Below, piece after piece: positions 25,312 to 35,216 of a DNA stretch of 56,235 nucleotides. The stretch comes from an uncultured Clostridia bacterium (GTDB lineage Bacteria; Bacillota; Clostridia; Christensenellales; Borkfalkiaceae). Made by a program: the position numbers and the translations under genes. The notes under the pieces are model-generated. The model did not search any database. It saw only the letters and a list, made by a program, of their open reading frames with translations, and had not been told where the DNA came from. The DNA is taken from the NCBI GenBank assembly GCA_944362555.1, contig CALVTL010000009.1, forward strand, positions 1 through 56,235, given 5' to 3'. Within the stretch, counting starts at the first letter, position 1. Each line of letters starts with the position of its first letter.

Positions 25312-25380
25312 TACTCTTTTCGCGCGTAGACTGAATTTTCTGATTTCAACGGTTTGCGCGCAGGCGCGGACCGTTTTTTT
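25288..25380 (+). promoter_or_regulatory. Transcription attenuator of tyrS
   Basis: Pause hairpin: GTATTACG (25293-25300) pairs with CGTAATAC (25307-25314), and TACGC (25288-25292) with GCGTA (25324-25328). Terminator: ACGGTTTGCGC (25349-25359) pairs with GCGCGGACCGT (25364-25374), loop GCAG, then T7 to 25380. Antiterminator: CGCGCG (25321-25326) can pair with TGCGCG (25355-25360), blocking the terminator. Stalling at the Tyr codons would free the antiterminator strand. No T-box sequence is present. Confidence 0.72.
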
Positions 25381-25404
25381 ATCGGCGGGCAAGAAGGAGA
25401 CAGG

Positions 25405-26598
25405 ATGCAGAACGTCATGGACACCCTGCGCGCGCGGGGATTTATCAAACAGACCGTCTTTGAGGATGAGCTCTACGAAAAGCTCGGGCAGGAGAGCGTG
25501 CCCTTTTATATCGGGTTCGACCCGACGGCGGACAGCCTGCACGTCGGGCACTTCATGCAGCTCGTTGCGATGAAGCATATGCAGGACGCGGGACACAAGC
25601 CCATCATCCTCATCGGCGGCGGAACGGGCATGATCGGCGACCCCTCGGGAAGGACGGATATGCGCTCGATGATGACGCGCGAAACGGTGAAGTATCACGT
25701 CGAGTGCTTCAAAAAGCAGATGGCGCGCTTCATCCGCTTCGAGGGCGAGAACGGCGCCGTCGTCGTGGATAACGCCGATTGGCTGCTCTATCTCAACTAT
25801 GTGGACTTCCTGCGCGACGTGGGCGTCTATTTTTCCGTCAACAAGATGCTCACGGCGGAGTGCTACCGCTCGCGCATGGAGAAGGGGCTCACCTTCCTCG
25901 AATTCAACTATATGCTCATGCAGGCGTACGATTTCCTCGTATTGAACCGCAAGTACGGGTGCCTCCTGCAGCTCGGCGGCGACGACCAGTGGAGCAACAT
26001 TCTGGCGGGCGCCGACCTCATCCGCAGAAAGGAGCGCAAAGCGGCGTTCGCCATGACCTTCACCCTGCTCACGACGAGCGAGGGCAAGAAGATGGGCAAG
26101 ACGCAAAAGGGCGCCGTCTGGCTGGATGAGAACAAGACCTCGCCCTATGAGTTTTATCAGTATTGGCGCAACACGGCGGACGCCGACGTCGAAAAGTGTC
26201 TCAAGCTCCTCACCTTCCTTCCGCTCGAAGAGATCGCGGAACTCACCGGATTTCAGGACGAGCGCATCAACCGCGCCAAGGAGGTGCTCGCCTTTGAGCT
26301 CACCAAGATGGTGCACGGCGAAGAGAAGGCGCTCGCGGCGCAGGCGGAGGCGCGCGCAGCCTTCGGCGGCGAGGGTGAGATGCCCGAAAAGCGGGTGCCC
26401 GCAGGCACGCAGACGGTGCTTGCCGCGCTGCTCGCCACGGGGCTGTGCAAGTCCAACGGCGAGGCGCGCAGGCTCGTCGAACAGGGCGGCGTGAGCATCA
26501 ACGGCGAGAAGGTGACCGACGTCAACGCCGCGCTTCCCGCTTCGCCCTTCACCCTGTTCAAGGGGAAGAAGGTGCGCTTCAACGTCATCGTCGGATGA
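25405..26598 (+). CDS. tyrS: Tyrosyl-tRNA synthetase
   Basis: A class I aminoacyl-tRNA synthetase charging tRNA-Tyr. In the 397-residue protein the HIGH motif is HVGH at residues 46-49 and the KMSKS loop is KMGKT at 229-233. GGDDQWSN and LMQAYDF are typical TyrRS segments, and a C-terminal S4-like RNA-binding domain (about 330-397) ends the protein. AAGGAG (25394-25399) picks the ATG at 25405. Its stop overlaps the next start (ATGA at 26595), so the two genes are coupled. Expression should depend on the upstream attenuator. Confidence 0.97.
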   Translation: MQNVMDTLRARGFIKQTVFEDELYEKLGQESVPFYIGFDPTADSLHVGHFMQLVAMKHMQDAGHKPIILIGGGTGMIGDPSGRTDMRSMMTRETVKYHVECFKKQMARFIRFEGENGAVVVDNADWLLYLNYVDFLRDVGVYFSVNKMLTAECYRSRMEKGLTFLEFNYMLMQAYDFLVLNRKYGCLLQLGGDDQWSNILAGADLIRRKERKAAFAMTFTLLTTSEGKKMGKTQKGAVWLDENKTSPYEFYQYWRNTADADVEKCLKLLTFLPLEEIAELTGFQDERINRAKEVLAFELTKMVHGEEKALAAQAEARAAFGGEGEMPEKRVPAGTQTVLAALLATGLCKSNGEARRLVEQGGVSINGEKVTDVNAALPASPFTLFKGKKVRFNVIVG

Positions 26599-27224
26599 GT
26601 TTTCTGAGCGTCGCCGCGCCGCATTGCGCGGAGAAGGTCATCGAAAAATCGCGCTTTCTCACCTACTGCGCCCACACGGCGGGAGAGGAGGAGGCGCGCG
26701 CGTTCCTCGCCTCCGTGCGCGCGGAGCACCCGCTCGCCACGCACGTCTGCCACGCCTTTATTGCCGACCGCCTCGGCAACCTCATGCGCTTTTCGGACGA
26801 CGGCGAGCCGCAGGGCACGGCGGGGATGCCCATTCTGAATGTGCTGCGCGCGCGCAAGCTCTTTGAGTGCGCGGTGGCGGTGGTGCGCTACTTCGGTGGC
26901 ATCAAGCTGGGCGCGGGCGGACTGACGCGCGCCTATTCGGGGTGCGCGGCGGAGTGTCTGGACGGCGCGCCGCTCGCGCTGTGGGAGGAGTGCTCGGAAT
27001 TTGTCATCACGGTGGACTACGCGCAGGTCAACGCGCTGCAGCGCTTTCTGGAAGGCAGGTGCGAGGTGCGCTCGCGCGAATTCGCCGAGAATGCGCGCTT
27101 TGCCGTCGTCATCCGCTCGCGCGGGGAGGCGGCGTTCCGTGCGCAGCTCGCCGACGTCCTCGGCGGCAGGGTACAAATTTCCGAAAGCAGGCAGGAAATC
27201 GCCCCCTTTCCGCTCGACAAATGA
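26595..27224 (+). CDS. YigZ/IMPACT-family protein
   Basis: A 209-residue member of UPF0029/YigZ. Signatures are [40 protein letters not shown] and [23 protein letters not shown]. Relatives resemble eukaryotic IMPACT and bind ribosomes or the translation machinery; the bacterial role is unclear. The C-terminal DUF1949 domain (about 140-205) has an EF-G domain-like fold in the family. Translation is coupled to tyrS by a 4-base overlap. Confidence 0.92.
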   Translation: MSFLSVAAPHCAEKVIEKSRFLTYCAHTAGEEEARAFLASVRAEHPLATHVCHAFIADRLGNLMRFSDDGEPQGTAGMPILNVLRARKLFECAVAVVRYFGGIKLGAGGLTRAYSGCAAECLDGAPLALWEECSEFVITVDYAQVNALQRFLEGRCEVRSREFAENARFAVVIRSRGEAAFRAQLADVLGGRVQISESRQEIAPFPLDK

Positions 27225-27242
27225 GGGAAAGGAGCGTATAAT
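27214..27242 (+). promoter_or_regulatory. Promoter of ilvE
   Basis: TCGACA (27214-27219), 17 bp, TATAAT (27237-27242). The -35 lies inside the end of the preceding gene. Confidence 0.75.
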
Positions 27243-27272
27243 AGACGTAATTTTTACAGGGGGTCAGACGGT

Positions 27273-28334
27273 ATGGAGATCGTCAGAAGGCAGCAGTTGA
27301 AAGAAAAGCCCGCAAAGGGGACGGCGCTCGGATTCGGGCATTACTTCACCGACTATATGTTCACGATGAAGTATACCAAGGAGAAGGGCTGGCATGACGC
27401 CAAGGTGGAGCCGAACGAGCCCAAGGCGTTCGACCTCGCCACCAGCATTTTCCACTATGCGCAGGGCATTTTTGAGGGGATGAAGGCGTTCCGTCAGCCG
27501 GACGGCTCCATCGCCGTGTTCCGCCCGGAGGAGAATTGGGCGCGCATGAACCGCTCGGCAACGCGGATGTGCATCCCCAACTTCCCCGCGGACGTCGCGC
27601 AGGAGGGGCTGGAAACGCTCCTGAAGCTCGATAAGGATTGGATCCCTTCCGAGCCCGGCACCGCGCTCTATATCCGTCCGACCATCGTGGCGACGCGTGT
27701 CATGCTTGGCGTGCACGCCTCCACCGAATATCTCTTTTTCATCATCCTCTCGCCCGTCGGCAGCTACTATGCGCACGGGCTGGAGCCCACCAAACTCATC
27801 GTGGAGGACCGCTACACCCGCGCGACCATCGGCGGCACGGGGGAGGCAAAGTGCCTCGGCAACTACGCCGCGTCCATGAAGGCGGGTGAGGAGGCGGAGG
27901 AGAAGGGCTTCGACCAGGTGCTCTGGCTGGACGCCAACGAGAAGAAGTACGTCGAAGAGGTGGGGAGCATGAATATGTTCTTCGTCATCGGCGGCGAGGT
28001 GGTGACGCCCGCGCTCGTCGGCTCCATCCTGCCCGGCATCACCCGCAAGAGCTGCATTCAGGTGTTGAAGGACAAGGGCATCCCCGTGTCGGAGCGCCGC
28101 ATCTCCATCGACGAGGTGATCGCCGCGCAGCAGAACGGCACGCTTGACGAGGCATTCGGAACGGGCACGGCGGCGGTCATCTCGCCCGTCGGGCTCATCC
28201 GCTACCGGGACAAGGACTATGTGATCGGCGGCGGCAAGATGGGGCGCATTACCAAGATGCTCTACGATACCATCACGGGTATCCAATACGGCACCGCGCC
28301 CGATGTCTACGGCTGGCGCAGGCCCGTCAGATGA
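27273..28334 (+). CDS. ilvE: Branched-chain amino acid aminotransferase
   Basis: A fold-type IV PLP enzyme that interconverts Leu, Ile and Val with their 2-oxo acids using glutamate. The 353-residue length and N-terminus (FGHYFTDYMFTMKYTKEKGW) fit the BCAT2-like subgroup of Firmicutes. The PLP lysine is K193 in GTGEAKCLGNYAAS. FHYAQGIFEGMKAF and GTGTAAVISPVG line the active site in relatives. GGGGG precedes the ATG at 27273. It is flanked by its own promoter and a strong terminator, so it is a single-gene unit; no other ilv/leu gene is nearby. Confidence 0.95.
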   Translation: MEIVRRQQLKEKPAKGTALGFGHYFTDYMFTMKYTKEKGWHDAKVEPNEPKAFDLATSIFHYAQGIFEGMKAFRQPDGSIAVFRPEENWARMNRSATRMCIPNFPADVAQEGLETLLKLDKDWIPSEPGTALYIRPTIVATRVMLGVHASTEYLFFIILSPVGSYYAHGLEPTKLIVEDRYTRATIGGTGEAKCLGNYAASMKAGEEAEEKGFDQVLWLDANEKKYVEEVGSMNMFFVIGGEVVTPALVGSILPGITRKSCIQVLKDKGIPVSERRISIDEVIAAQQNGTLDEAFGTGTAAVISPVGLIRYRDKDYVIGGGKMGRITKMLYDTITGIQYGTAPDVYGWRRPVR

Positions 28335-28370
28335 ACCAAAAAACGAGCAACGTTCTGCAAAAATAAGGCA

Positions 28371-28412
28371 AGCGGGGCGGCGCTATCTTCCGATAGCGCC
28401 GCCCCGCTTTTT
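28371..28412. terminator. Bidirectional terminator
   Basis: A perfect 17-bp stem (AGCGGGGCGGCGCTATC, loop TTCC, its complement) with T5 on the plus side and an A-rich left flank. It serves ilvE and the convergent ABC gene. Confidence 0.88.
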
Positions 28413-28427
28413 CTGTCGTTTTGTATT

Positions 28428-31400
28428 TCACAGCGCGCGGATGCTCTCCACGGGCTTGCGCTTTGCCGCGCTGCGCACGGGCAGGAAGGTGGCGACGAAG
28501 GAGGTGAGCGCCGCAATTGCCAGCATGACGAGCCACGAAAGGGGGCCGAAGATGAACAGCGTGACGGGCAGCAGGGTGGCGACGACGTGATTGAGCACGG
28601 CGCACGTCACAAGGCAGACGACGACGGAGAAGACGTAGCAGATGAGCGCGATGAGGACGGCTTCCGAGAAGAAGATCTTGAACACGTCCGTGCTCCTTGC
28701 GCCCAGCGCCCGCAGGATGCCGATCTCCCGCTTCTTGTTGGAGATGGAAACGGAGATGAAGTTGAACAGAAGCAGCATCGCAAACAGCGCCATCACTACG
28801 CCGACGATGAGGAAGATGTTTTCCAGCATCCCCACAATGTCGCTCACGGCGTCGATCTGATATGTAACGAAGGTGCTCACCACATAGAACGTGTCGTCCG
28901 TTTCGTCGGGCTGCCGTTCTCCCCGCAGCATACTGCGCAGCGCCGCGTTGCTCTCGGGAACGGGCACGACGATGCGCTCATAGACGGCGTCCGCCGTCCG
29001 CATATATTTGGTGTAGCTCACCTGCGTGTACCGATCGTCCTCCACGTCCGCATAGGAGGCGTGAAAGATATGGTCGAAGTCCTCTTCGGAGAGGTAGAAT
29101 CCGTCAAAATTCGAATTTCCGTAAGTGAACCCCGCGATGGTGAGGACAATATCCCCATCCCCGAAGGGATCTTTCAGGGTGAGTTCGGGAACGTAGTCCG
29201 CTTCCCATGCTTCGAGCAGCGAAAAGAACAGTTCCAGTGCGGGGGCAATGTCCTCCTGCGTCGTCTTGTCGTCCTCCCGCGGGCCATTCTCCAGAACGTT
29301 CGCATATTTTTCGAGCGTCTGCATCCATTCCTCGGCGGCGTCCGCGCCCTCCGACGCGAGCTTTCGCGCATACTCCTCCTCCGCAAGCGGTTGGAGCTGC
29401 TCGATGATGACCGAGAAGGGGACGATGGTCTCTCCCTTTTTCAGCGTCGAAATTTCCCCGCCGTCCGGGCGGATGACGGAGGGCATTGCCGCCTCGGTGG
29501 GCGGCGGCCACGCGTTGACGCTCCAGAACAGGGTGTCGAGCATCTGTTCCTCCCCGCCGATCGTCGCGTAGACGGAGTACCCGTGCCCGAGCGCAAGATA
29601 GTTGGCGTTGTGCGTGAAGTAGGAATCGGACGTCACTTGCAGCGCCTCGCGGTGCGCTTCAAAAAAGTCCTCGCTGACAAACCCGATGTCGTACACGCCG
29701 TATTCGAGTTCGAGAACCAGGCTGTTGGCGAGCTGCTCGAAGGCGGGGGTGAGCTTGTCGGGCGGGTCGAGCAGGTCGTCGTACTGCTCGGGCAGGTCGG
29801 CGCGGTACACGCCGCGCACGGTGAGCCGCACGTCGGGGCGCCCGAATTCCTGAAAGATGAGCGGCTGTCCCACGATGTCGTCGTAATCATTCAGCTCGAC
29901 GGGGATGAAAAAGTTGGTCTCCGTGTACATCCCGAAGTATTTCAGGCTGTCGAACGTATAGGTGGAGATGAGCACGTCGTCCGCGGTGAGCGCGGTGAGG
30001 TCGGTGTCGGTGACCAGCCGTTCCGCCCAGGAGGAGGCGGGGTCGATGGCGGCAAATCCCGAGATGCCGTGATCGTAATAATAGGTGGAGCTTCCGCGCA
30101 TGAGGTTGGCGTTGGCAGCATCGTATGCGGTCGCCCGCCCGTAATCGAACACGGCGAACACGTCGGCGCCGAACTGCCCGCGGAATTTTTCAAGATCGGC
30201 GTCCGTGAACAGGGTGGAGTATTCGTTGTCCCAGCGCTCGTGCTCCTTGCCGTTCTTATAGGAGATGGTTTGCGTGCGGTATTTGTTGACGAGGGAGAGC
30301 TGCTCATACCCCAATTCGCGGTAGGTGCGCAGGGAGGTCTCCGCGCGGTTGAAAAAGGTGAGCGTGGAGAACATCCCGAACATGGAAAAGGCAATGACGC
30401 ACAGCAGAACGGTGAAGATGAGGCGGAAGGGCTTCACCCTCATGCTGCTCGCGCCGATGCGGACAGCGTGGCACAGGGGCAGGCGGGAGCGGATGAGCGA
30501 TCGTTCCTCTTCGGAATATTCCCGCACAGGCAGCGCCCCCTCGTCGGTGACGGTAAATTCCGTTGTCGTCGCCTGCGGCACGTTCTTGCCCGCCGCCGAA
30601 ATGGCGGCTTTGTCGGACGTGATGAGCACGTCCTCCTCCGCCGTCTGCAAAAAGCGGTTGATGGCGGAAAGGTCGTCCGCCGTGAGCATTCTTCCGCTGT
30701 GGACGGAGATGGTGCCGTCGTCCAGAAAACGCACGTTGCGCTCGTCCTGTGCGGCGCGGACGTGTTTGGTGACGTCGGAGACGATCTTCCCGTCTTTGAG
30801 CTCGATGATGCGGTCGCCGAACTGCTCGGCAAACTCCCTGTCGTGGGAGACGACGATGACGAGCTTGTTTTCCGAGAGCTTTTTCAGCGTTTCGAGCACC
30901 TGCCGCCCCGTCTCGGAATCGAGCGCGCCCGTCGGCTCGTCCGCCATGATGATCTCGGGGTCTTTGACGAGCGCGCGCGCAATGGCGACGCGCTGCCGCT
31001 GTCCGCCCGAGAGGGTGTTGGGCTTGCGCTTTTCGTAGCCTTCCAGCTCCACCTGCCGCAAGATCTCCGTCACACGGGTGCGGTCCTTTCCCTTGCTCTG
31101 CAATTCGAGCGCGAGGGCAATGTTGTCCTCCACGGTAAATTCTTCCAGAATATTGTATTCCTGAAAGACGAATCCGACAAAGGTGTTGCGGTAGCTGTCG
31201 AAGTCGGCGGGGGAGAAGTCGCGGCTGCTCCTGCCTTTGATGACGATCTCGCCCTCGTCGGGCGCGTCCAGCCCGCCGCAGAGATTGAGCAGGGTGGACT
31301 TCCCGCTGCCCGACTTGCCGAGCAGGAACACCATGCCCCGCTCCTCAAAGCGGATGGACACGTCGTCGACGGCGCGCACCGGCTCCCCGCCCTTCGTTTC

Positions 31401-31433
31401 ATACACTTTTACAAGGTTTTTAACTTCCAGCAT
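28428..31433 (-). CDS. ABC transporter, ATPase fused to FtsX-type permease
   Basis: A 1001-residue fusion of the MacB class. The ATPase (residues 1-230) has GKSGSGKST, LSGGQRQRVAIARAL and IIMADEPTGALDSETG. A linker leads to a first TM near residue 340 (LIFTVLLCVIAFSMFGMF). A large extracellular region (about 365-850) is unlike standard MacB. Three C-terminal TMs (from about 865) carry the FtsX signature (ALFAMLLLFNFISVSISNKKREIGILRALGA). I prefer the second ATG (31433), 8 bases from GAGGAG, over the one at 31439. Relatives export peptides or confer antimicrobial-peptide resistance; the substrate here is unknown. No two-component system adjoins it. Confidence 0.88.
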   Translation of the reverse strand: MLEVKNLVKVYETKGGEPVRAVDDVSIRFEERGMVFLLGKSGSGKSTLLNLCGGLDAPDEGEIVIKGRSSRDFSPADFDSYRNTFVGFVFQEYNILEEFTVEDNIALALELQSKGKDRTRVTEILRQVELEGYEKRKPNTLSGGQRQRVAIARALVKDPEIIMADEPTGALDSETGRQVLETLKKLSENKLVIVVSHDREFAEQFGDRIIELKDGKIVSDVTKHVRAAQDERNVRFLDDGTISVHSGRMLTADDLSAINRFLQTAEEDVLITSDKAAISAAGKNVPQATTTEFTVTDEGALPVREYSEEERSLIRSRLPLCHAVRIGASSMRVKPFRLIFTVLLCVIAFSMFGMFSTLTFFNRAETSLRTYRELGYEQLSLVNKYRTQTISYKNGKEHERWDNEYSTLFTDADLEKFRGQFGADVFAVFDYGRATAYDAANANLMRGSSTYYYDHGISGFAAIDPASSWAERLVTDTDLTALTADDVLISTYTFDSLKYFGMYTETNFFIPVELNDYDDIVGQPLIFQEFGRPDVRLTVRGVYRADLPEQYDDLLDPPDKLTPAFEQLANSLVLELEYGVYDIGFVSEDFFEAHREALQVTSDSYFTHNANYLALGHGYSVYATIGGEEQMLDTLFWSVNAWPPPTEAAMPSVIRPDGGEISTLKKGETIVPFSVIIEQLQPLAEEEYARKLASEGADAAEEWMQTLEKYANVLENGPREDDKTTQEDIAPALELFFSLLEAWEADYVPELTLKDPFGDGDIVLTIAGFTYGNSNFDGFYLSEEDFDHIFHASYADVEDDRYTQVSYTKYMRTADAVYERIVVPVPESNAALRSMLRGERQPDETDDTFYVVSTFVTYQIDAVSDIVGMLENIFLIVGVVMALFAMLLLFNFISVSISNKKREIGILRALGARSTDVFKIFFSEAVLIALICYVFSVVVCLVTCAVLNHVVATLLPVTLFIFGPLSWLVMLAIAALTSFVATFLPVRSAAKRKPVESIRAL

Positions 31434-31482
31434 CGGCATTTCTCCTCATGCGTATGGCGGCACTTGTGTATTACTTGTTATA

Positions 31483-31511
31483 ATTATAGCGCGCCATCCT
31501 GCCGATGTCAA
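31483..31511 (-). promoter_or_regulatory. Consensus promoter of the ABC fusion gene
   Basis: On the minus strand TTGACA (31511-31506), 17 bp, TATAAT (31488-31483). Just downstream in transcript direction, ACTTGT occurs twice (plus coordinates 31473 and 31462), possibly an operator. Confidence 0.8.
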
Positions 31512-31638
31512 TAGGGAGGATGAATTTTTTAAAAATTGCCGAACGATTGTTTGATTTTGTTTGAAGGGGGAAGTTTTGCGGTATAAACAATAGGAACAAA
31601 CAAGCGGGCGGAAAAAACGCGCCCGCAGGGAGGAAGAT

Positions 31639-34242
31639 ATGGACGCCAACAAATTCACGCAGAAATCGCTGCAGGCGGTGCAGCAGGCGCAAAATACCGC
31701 TGCGGAGTACGGCAATCCCGAACTCACCGCGCTCCACCTTGCCCTTGCGCTCCTGGAGCGCGACGGGCTGGATCTCCGCATCGTCGGGCGCGCGGGGGTC
31801 GACGCGGAGGGGCTCGCCCGTGCCGTAAAGGACGCCGTCGAGCGGCTGCCCCGCACGTCGGGCGGGTCGCAGCCCTATGCGACGCCCGCCGTCGGCAGGA
31901 TCCTGAACGAGGCGGAGAAGCTCGCCGCCGGCATGAAGGACGAGTATATCTCCGTCGAGCACCTCTTTTTGTGCCTATTTGACAACGACGAGCGGGGCTT
32001 GAAGGATATTTTCTCGCGCTTCGGGCTGACGAAGAACAAGTTTCTGGAGGGGATGCGCGCGGTGCGCGGCAATCAGAACGTGACGAGCGACAACCCCGAG
32101 GACACCTACGAGGCGCTCGAAAAATACGGCACCGACCTCACCAAGGCGGCGCGCGAGCACAAGCTGGAGCCCGTCATCGGCAGGGACGAGGAGATCCGCA
32201 ACGTCGTGCGCATCCTCTCCCGCAAGACAAAGAACAATCCCGTGCTCATCGGCGAGCCGGGCGTCGGCAAGACCGCCATCGCCGAAGGGCTTGCGCAGCG
32301 CATCGTCAAGGGCGACGTGCCCGAGACGCTCAAAAACAAGACGCTCTTTTCCCTCGATATGGGCGCGCTCATCGCGGGCGCCAAGTACCGCGGCGAATTT
32401 GAGGAGCGCCTCAAAGCGGTGCTCGCCGAAGTCACCAAGTCAAGCGGGCGCATCCTGCTCTTCATCGACGAGCTGCACACCGTGGTGGGCGCGGGCAAGT
32501 CGGAGGGCGCGATGGACGCGGGCAACCTCTTAAAGCCCCTCCTTGCGCGGGGCGAGCTGCACTGCATCGGCGCGACCACCCTCGACGAATACCGCAAGTA
32601 TATCGAAAAGGACGCGGCGCTCGAGCGGCGTTTCCAGCCCGTTCTGGTGGGCGAACCCACGGTGGAGGACACCATCTCCATCCTGCGCGGCTTAAAGGAG
32701 CGGTTTGAAATCTTCCACGGCGTGCGCATCCACGACGACGCGCTCGTCGCGGCGGCGGTCCTCTCCAACCGCTATATCACCGACCGTTTCCTGCCCGATA
32801 AGGCGATCGACCTGGTGGACGAGGCGGCGGCGATGATCCGCACCGAGATCGACTCCATGCCCGCCGATATGGACGCGATGAACCGCAAGATCGCCCAGCT
32901 CGAGGTAGAGGAGAAGGCGCTCTCCAAGGAGAGCGACAACCTCTCCGTCGCCCGCCTCGAGGCGCTCAAAAAGGAGCTCGCCTCCTTAAAAGAGACCTTC
33001 TCCGCCATGAAGGCGAAGTGGGAGGACGAAAAGAACGCCATCCGCGCCGAGAAGGAACTGAAGGCGGAGATCGACCGCGTGAACGGGGAGATCGATTCTG
33101 CAATGAACGCGGGTAAGTTCGACGAAGCCTCCCGCCTCAAATACGGCACCCTCGTCGAACTCAACAAAAAGCTGGAGAAGGCGAAGTCGAGCGTCAACGC
33201 GCGCGAGGACGCCATCCTGCAGGACGAGGTGACGGAGGAGGAAATCAGCCGCATCGTGTCGCGCTGGACGGGCATCCCTGTCGCGCGCTTGAAAGAGGGC
33301 GAGCGCGAGAAGATCCTGCACCTTGAAGACGATCTGCATAAACGCGTCGTCGGGCAGGAGGAGGCGGTCACCAAGGTTTCGGACGCCATCCTGCGTTCGC
33401 GCGCGGGCATCTCCGACCCCAACCGTCCCATCGGCTCTTTCCTGTTCCTGGGGCCCACGGGCGTGGGCAAGACGGAGCTCGCCAAGTCGCTCGCGGAGAA
33501 TTTGTTCGACGACGAAAAGAATATCGTGCGCATCGATATGTCGGAGTACATGGAGAAGTTCTCCGTCTCCCGCCTCATCGGCGCGCCTCCCGGATATGTC
33601 GGGTACGAGGAGGGGGGCGCCCTCACCGAGGCAGTGCGCCGCAAGCCCTATTCCATCGTGCTCTTCGACGAGATCGAAAAGGCGCATCCCGACGTGTTCA
33701 ACATTCTGTTGCAGATCCTCGACGACGGAAGAGTGACCGATTCACAGGGCAGGACGGTGGACTTCAAGAACACCATCATCATCCTGACGTCCAATCTGGG
33801 CTCGGAGTTCATCATGGACGGCATCGAGAACGGGGAGATCTCCGAGAAGGCGCGCGCGCAGGTCTCGGAACTGTTGAAGCGCTCCTTCCGCCCCGAATTT
33901 TTGAACAGGCTGGACGAGATCATCATGTTCAAGCCCCTGACGCACGAGAATATCGATAAGATCGTAAATATTCTGCTCGGCAAGCTCAAAGCGCGCCTTG
34001 CGGCGGAGAACCTCACGCTCGAAGTGACGCCGCGCGCGGTGGCGTACATCTCCGACAACGGCTACGACCCCGCCTTCGGTGCGCGCCCCTTAAAGCGTTT
34101 CATCCAGTCGCACGCCGAAACGCCCATTGCAAAGTTCATCGTCAAAGAGAACCCGCAGGCGGGCGAAACGGTCACCCTCGATTGCGGCGACGGCGGGCTG
34201 TTCCTCACGCGCAGTGCCAAAACTTCCGCAGACGTATCGTAA
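31639..34242 (+). CDS. clpB: ATP-dependent disaggregase ClpB
   Basis: A hexameric AAA+ chaperone that rescues aggregated proteins with DnaK. In the 867 residues, an N domain (1-150) with two Clp_N repeats is followed by AAA1 with Walker A GEPGVGKT (205-212), a middle coiled coil (about 405-525; typical of ClpB, not ClpC), AAA2 with GPTGVGKT (605-612), and a D2-small domain with [21 protein letters not shown] precedes ATG. No CIRCE or CtsR box was seen upstream; two TTGTTTGA copies (31548 and 31558) lie in the promoter region. The ATP-grasp gene follows after 15 bases. Confidence 0.96.
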   Translation: MDANKFTQKSLQAVQQAQNTAAEYGNPELTALHLALALLERDGLDLRIVGRAGVDAEGLARAVKDAVERLPRTSGGSQPYATPAVGRILNEAEKLAAGMKDEYISVEHLFLCLFDNDERGLKDIFSRFGLTKNKFLEGMRAVRGNQNVTSDNPEDTYEALEKYGTDLTKAAREHKLEPVIGRDEEIRNVVRILSRKTKNNPVLIGEPGVGKTAIAEGLAQRIVKGDVPETLKNKTLFSLDMGALIAGAKYRGEFEERLKAVLAEVTKSSGRILLFIDELHTVVGAGKSEGAMDAGNLLKPLLARGELHCIGATTLDEYRKYIEKDAALERRFQPVLVGEPTVEDTISILRGLKERFEIFHGVRIHDDALVAAAVLSNRYITDRFLPDKAIDLVDEAAAMIRTEIDSMPADMDAMNRKIAQLEVEEKALSKESDNLSVARLEALKKELASLKETFSAMKAKWEDEKNAIRAEKELKAEIDRVNGEIDSAMNAGKFDEASRLKYGTLVELNKKLEKAKSSVNAREDAILQDEVTEEEISRIVSRWTGIPVARLKEGEREKILHLEDDLHKRVVGQEEAVTKVSDAILRSRAGISDPNRPIGSFLFLGPTGVGKTELAKSLAENLFDDEKNIVRIDMSEYMEKFSVSRLIGAPPGYVGYEEGGALTEAVRRKPYSIVLFDEIEKAHPDVFNILLQILDDGRVTDSQGRTVDFKNTIIILTSNLGSEFIMDGIENGEISEKARAQVSELLKRSFRPEFLNRLDEIIMFKPLTHENIDKIVNILLGKLKARLAAENLTLEVTPRAVAYISDNGYDPAFGARPLKRFIQSHAETPIAKFIVKENPQAGETVTLDCGDGGLFLTRSAKTSADVS

Positions 34243-34257
34243 ATTGAAGGACATCGT

Positions 34258-35130
34258 ATGAAGGGTCTCATTCTCGTCAACGGCTATACCCGCTCCGAGC
34301 ACGAGCTCAACCAGCCCCGCCGCATCCGGGCGGAGCTGGCGGCGCGCGGCGTGCAGTGCCAAATCCTTCGCAACGACGGGACGCTCGCCTTCCTTGCAGA
34401 GGGCGCCCGTTCGCAGCTTGCGGACGCGGCGTTCGCCGTCTATCTCGATAAGGACAGCTACGCCTCTCATCTTCTGGAGAAGGCGGGGCTGCGCCTTTTC
34501 AACCGCGCCGACGCCGTGGAAGTGTGCGACGACAAGATGCGCACGCACATTGCGCTTGCGGGCGCCGTCCCCATGCCCCGTACGCTCGCCGCGCCCCTTT
34601 GCTATACGGACGGCGAGCCCGTTCCGGAGCATCTTCTGGACGAGGCGGAGCGCCTTCTGGGCTATCCCGTCGTCGTCAAGGAATGCTTTGGCTCTCTCGG
34701 AAAGGGGGTGCACCTCGCCCGCGACCGCGCGCAGCTTCGTGCCCTTCTCACCCGCCTGCAAAAGGTGCCGCACCTGTTGCAGCAGTTTGCGGCGGAACGG
34801 GCGGGGGAGGATGTGCGCGTCATCGTCATCGGCGGGCGCGCGGTCGGCGCCATGCGCCGCATTGCGCAGGGTGATTTCCGCTCCAATGCCGAGCTGGGCG
34901 GAAGGGCGGAATCCGTCTCGCCCGACGGGGAAGCCGTCCGCATCGCGGAACGCGCCGCCGCCCTGCTGGGGCTTGACTACTGCGGCGTCGACCTGCTGCC
35001 CACGGCGGACGGGTATCTGCTGTGCGAGGTCAATTCCAACGCCTTTTTCGGCACGTTCGAGCGCGTGACGGGCATCAACGTCGCCGCGCGCTACGCGGAG
35101 CATATCATTGCAGCCATGTCCGCGCGATAG
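34258..35130 (+). CDS. RimK-family ATP-grasp ligase
   Basis: A 290-residue ATP-grasp enzyme. The N-terminal part (MKGLILVNGYTRSEHELNQPRRI) is as in RimK/LysX/CphA-like ligases. The ATP-binding core has VVVKECFGSLGKGVHLA (glycine-rich loop) and the metal site CGVDLL..DGYLLCEVNSNAFFGTFE, whose Glu and Asn are conserved in active enzymes. Such enzymes join an amino acid (often Glu) to a carboxylate of a protein, peptide or cofactor; the substrate is unknown here. It follows clpB by 15 bases and is probably co-transcribed. Confidence 0.85.
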   Translation: MKGLILVNGYTRSEHELNQPRRIRAELAARGVQCQILRNDGTLAFLAEGARSQLADAAFAVYLDKDSYASHLLEKAGLRLFNRADAVEVCDDKMRTHIALAGAVPMPRTLAAPLCYTDGEPVPEHLLDEAERLLGYPVVVKECFGSLGKGVHLARDRAQLRALLTRLQKVPHLLQQFAAERAGEDVRVIVIGGRAVGAMRRIAQGDFRSNAELGGRAESVSPDGEAVRIAERAAALLGLDYCGVDLLPTADGYLLCEVNSNAFFGTFERVTGINVAARYAEHIIAAMSAR

Positions 35131-35165
35131 GCGCCGCGCTTTCAAATGGAATTTACAATAGAAAA

Positions 35166-35205
35166 ACAGCCCGCGGGTAAGACTTTTACCCACGGGCTGT
35201 TCTGT
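35166..35205. terminator. Bidirectional terminator
   Basis: ACAGCCCGCGGGTAA (35166-35180) pairs with TTTACCCACGGGCTGT (ends 35200) with one mismatch. It is shared by the convergent ATP-grasp and leuS genes. Confidence 0.8.
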
Positions 35206-35216
35206 ATCTTATGTCT

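Noticed and set aside
25249-25404. T-box riboswitch for tyrS
   Set aside because: No TGGNACC core and the leader is too short for Stem I.
28587-31514. 975-codon plus-strand frame opposite the ABC fusion
   Set aside because: The minus strand has all ABC motifs, a promoter and an SD; the plus frame has none.
31540-31638. CIRCE or CtsR operator before clpB
   Set aside because: Neither motif is present; only a weak promoter-like region with two TTGTTTGA copies.
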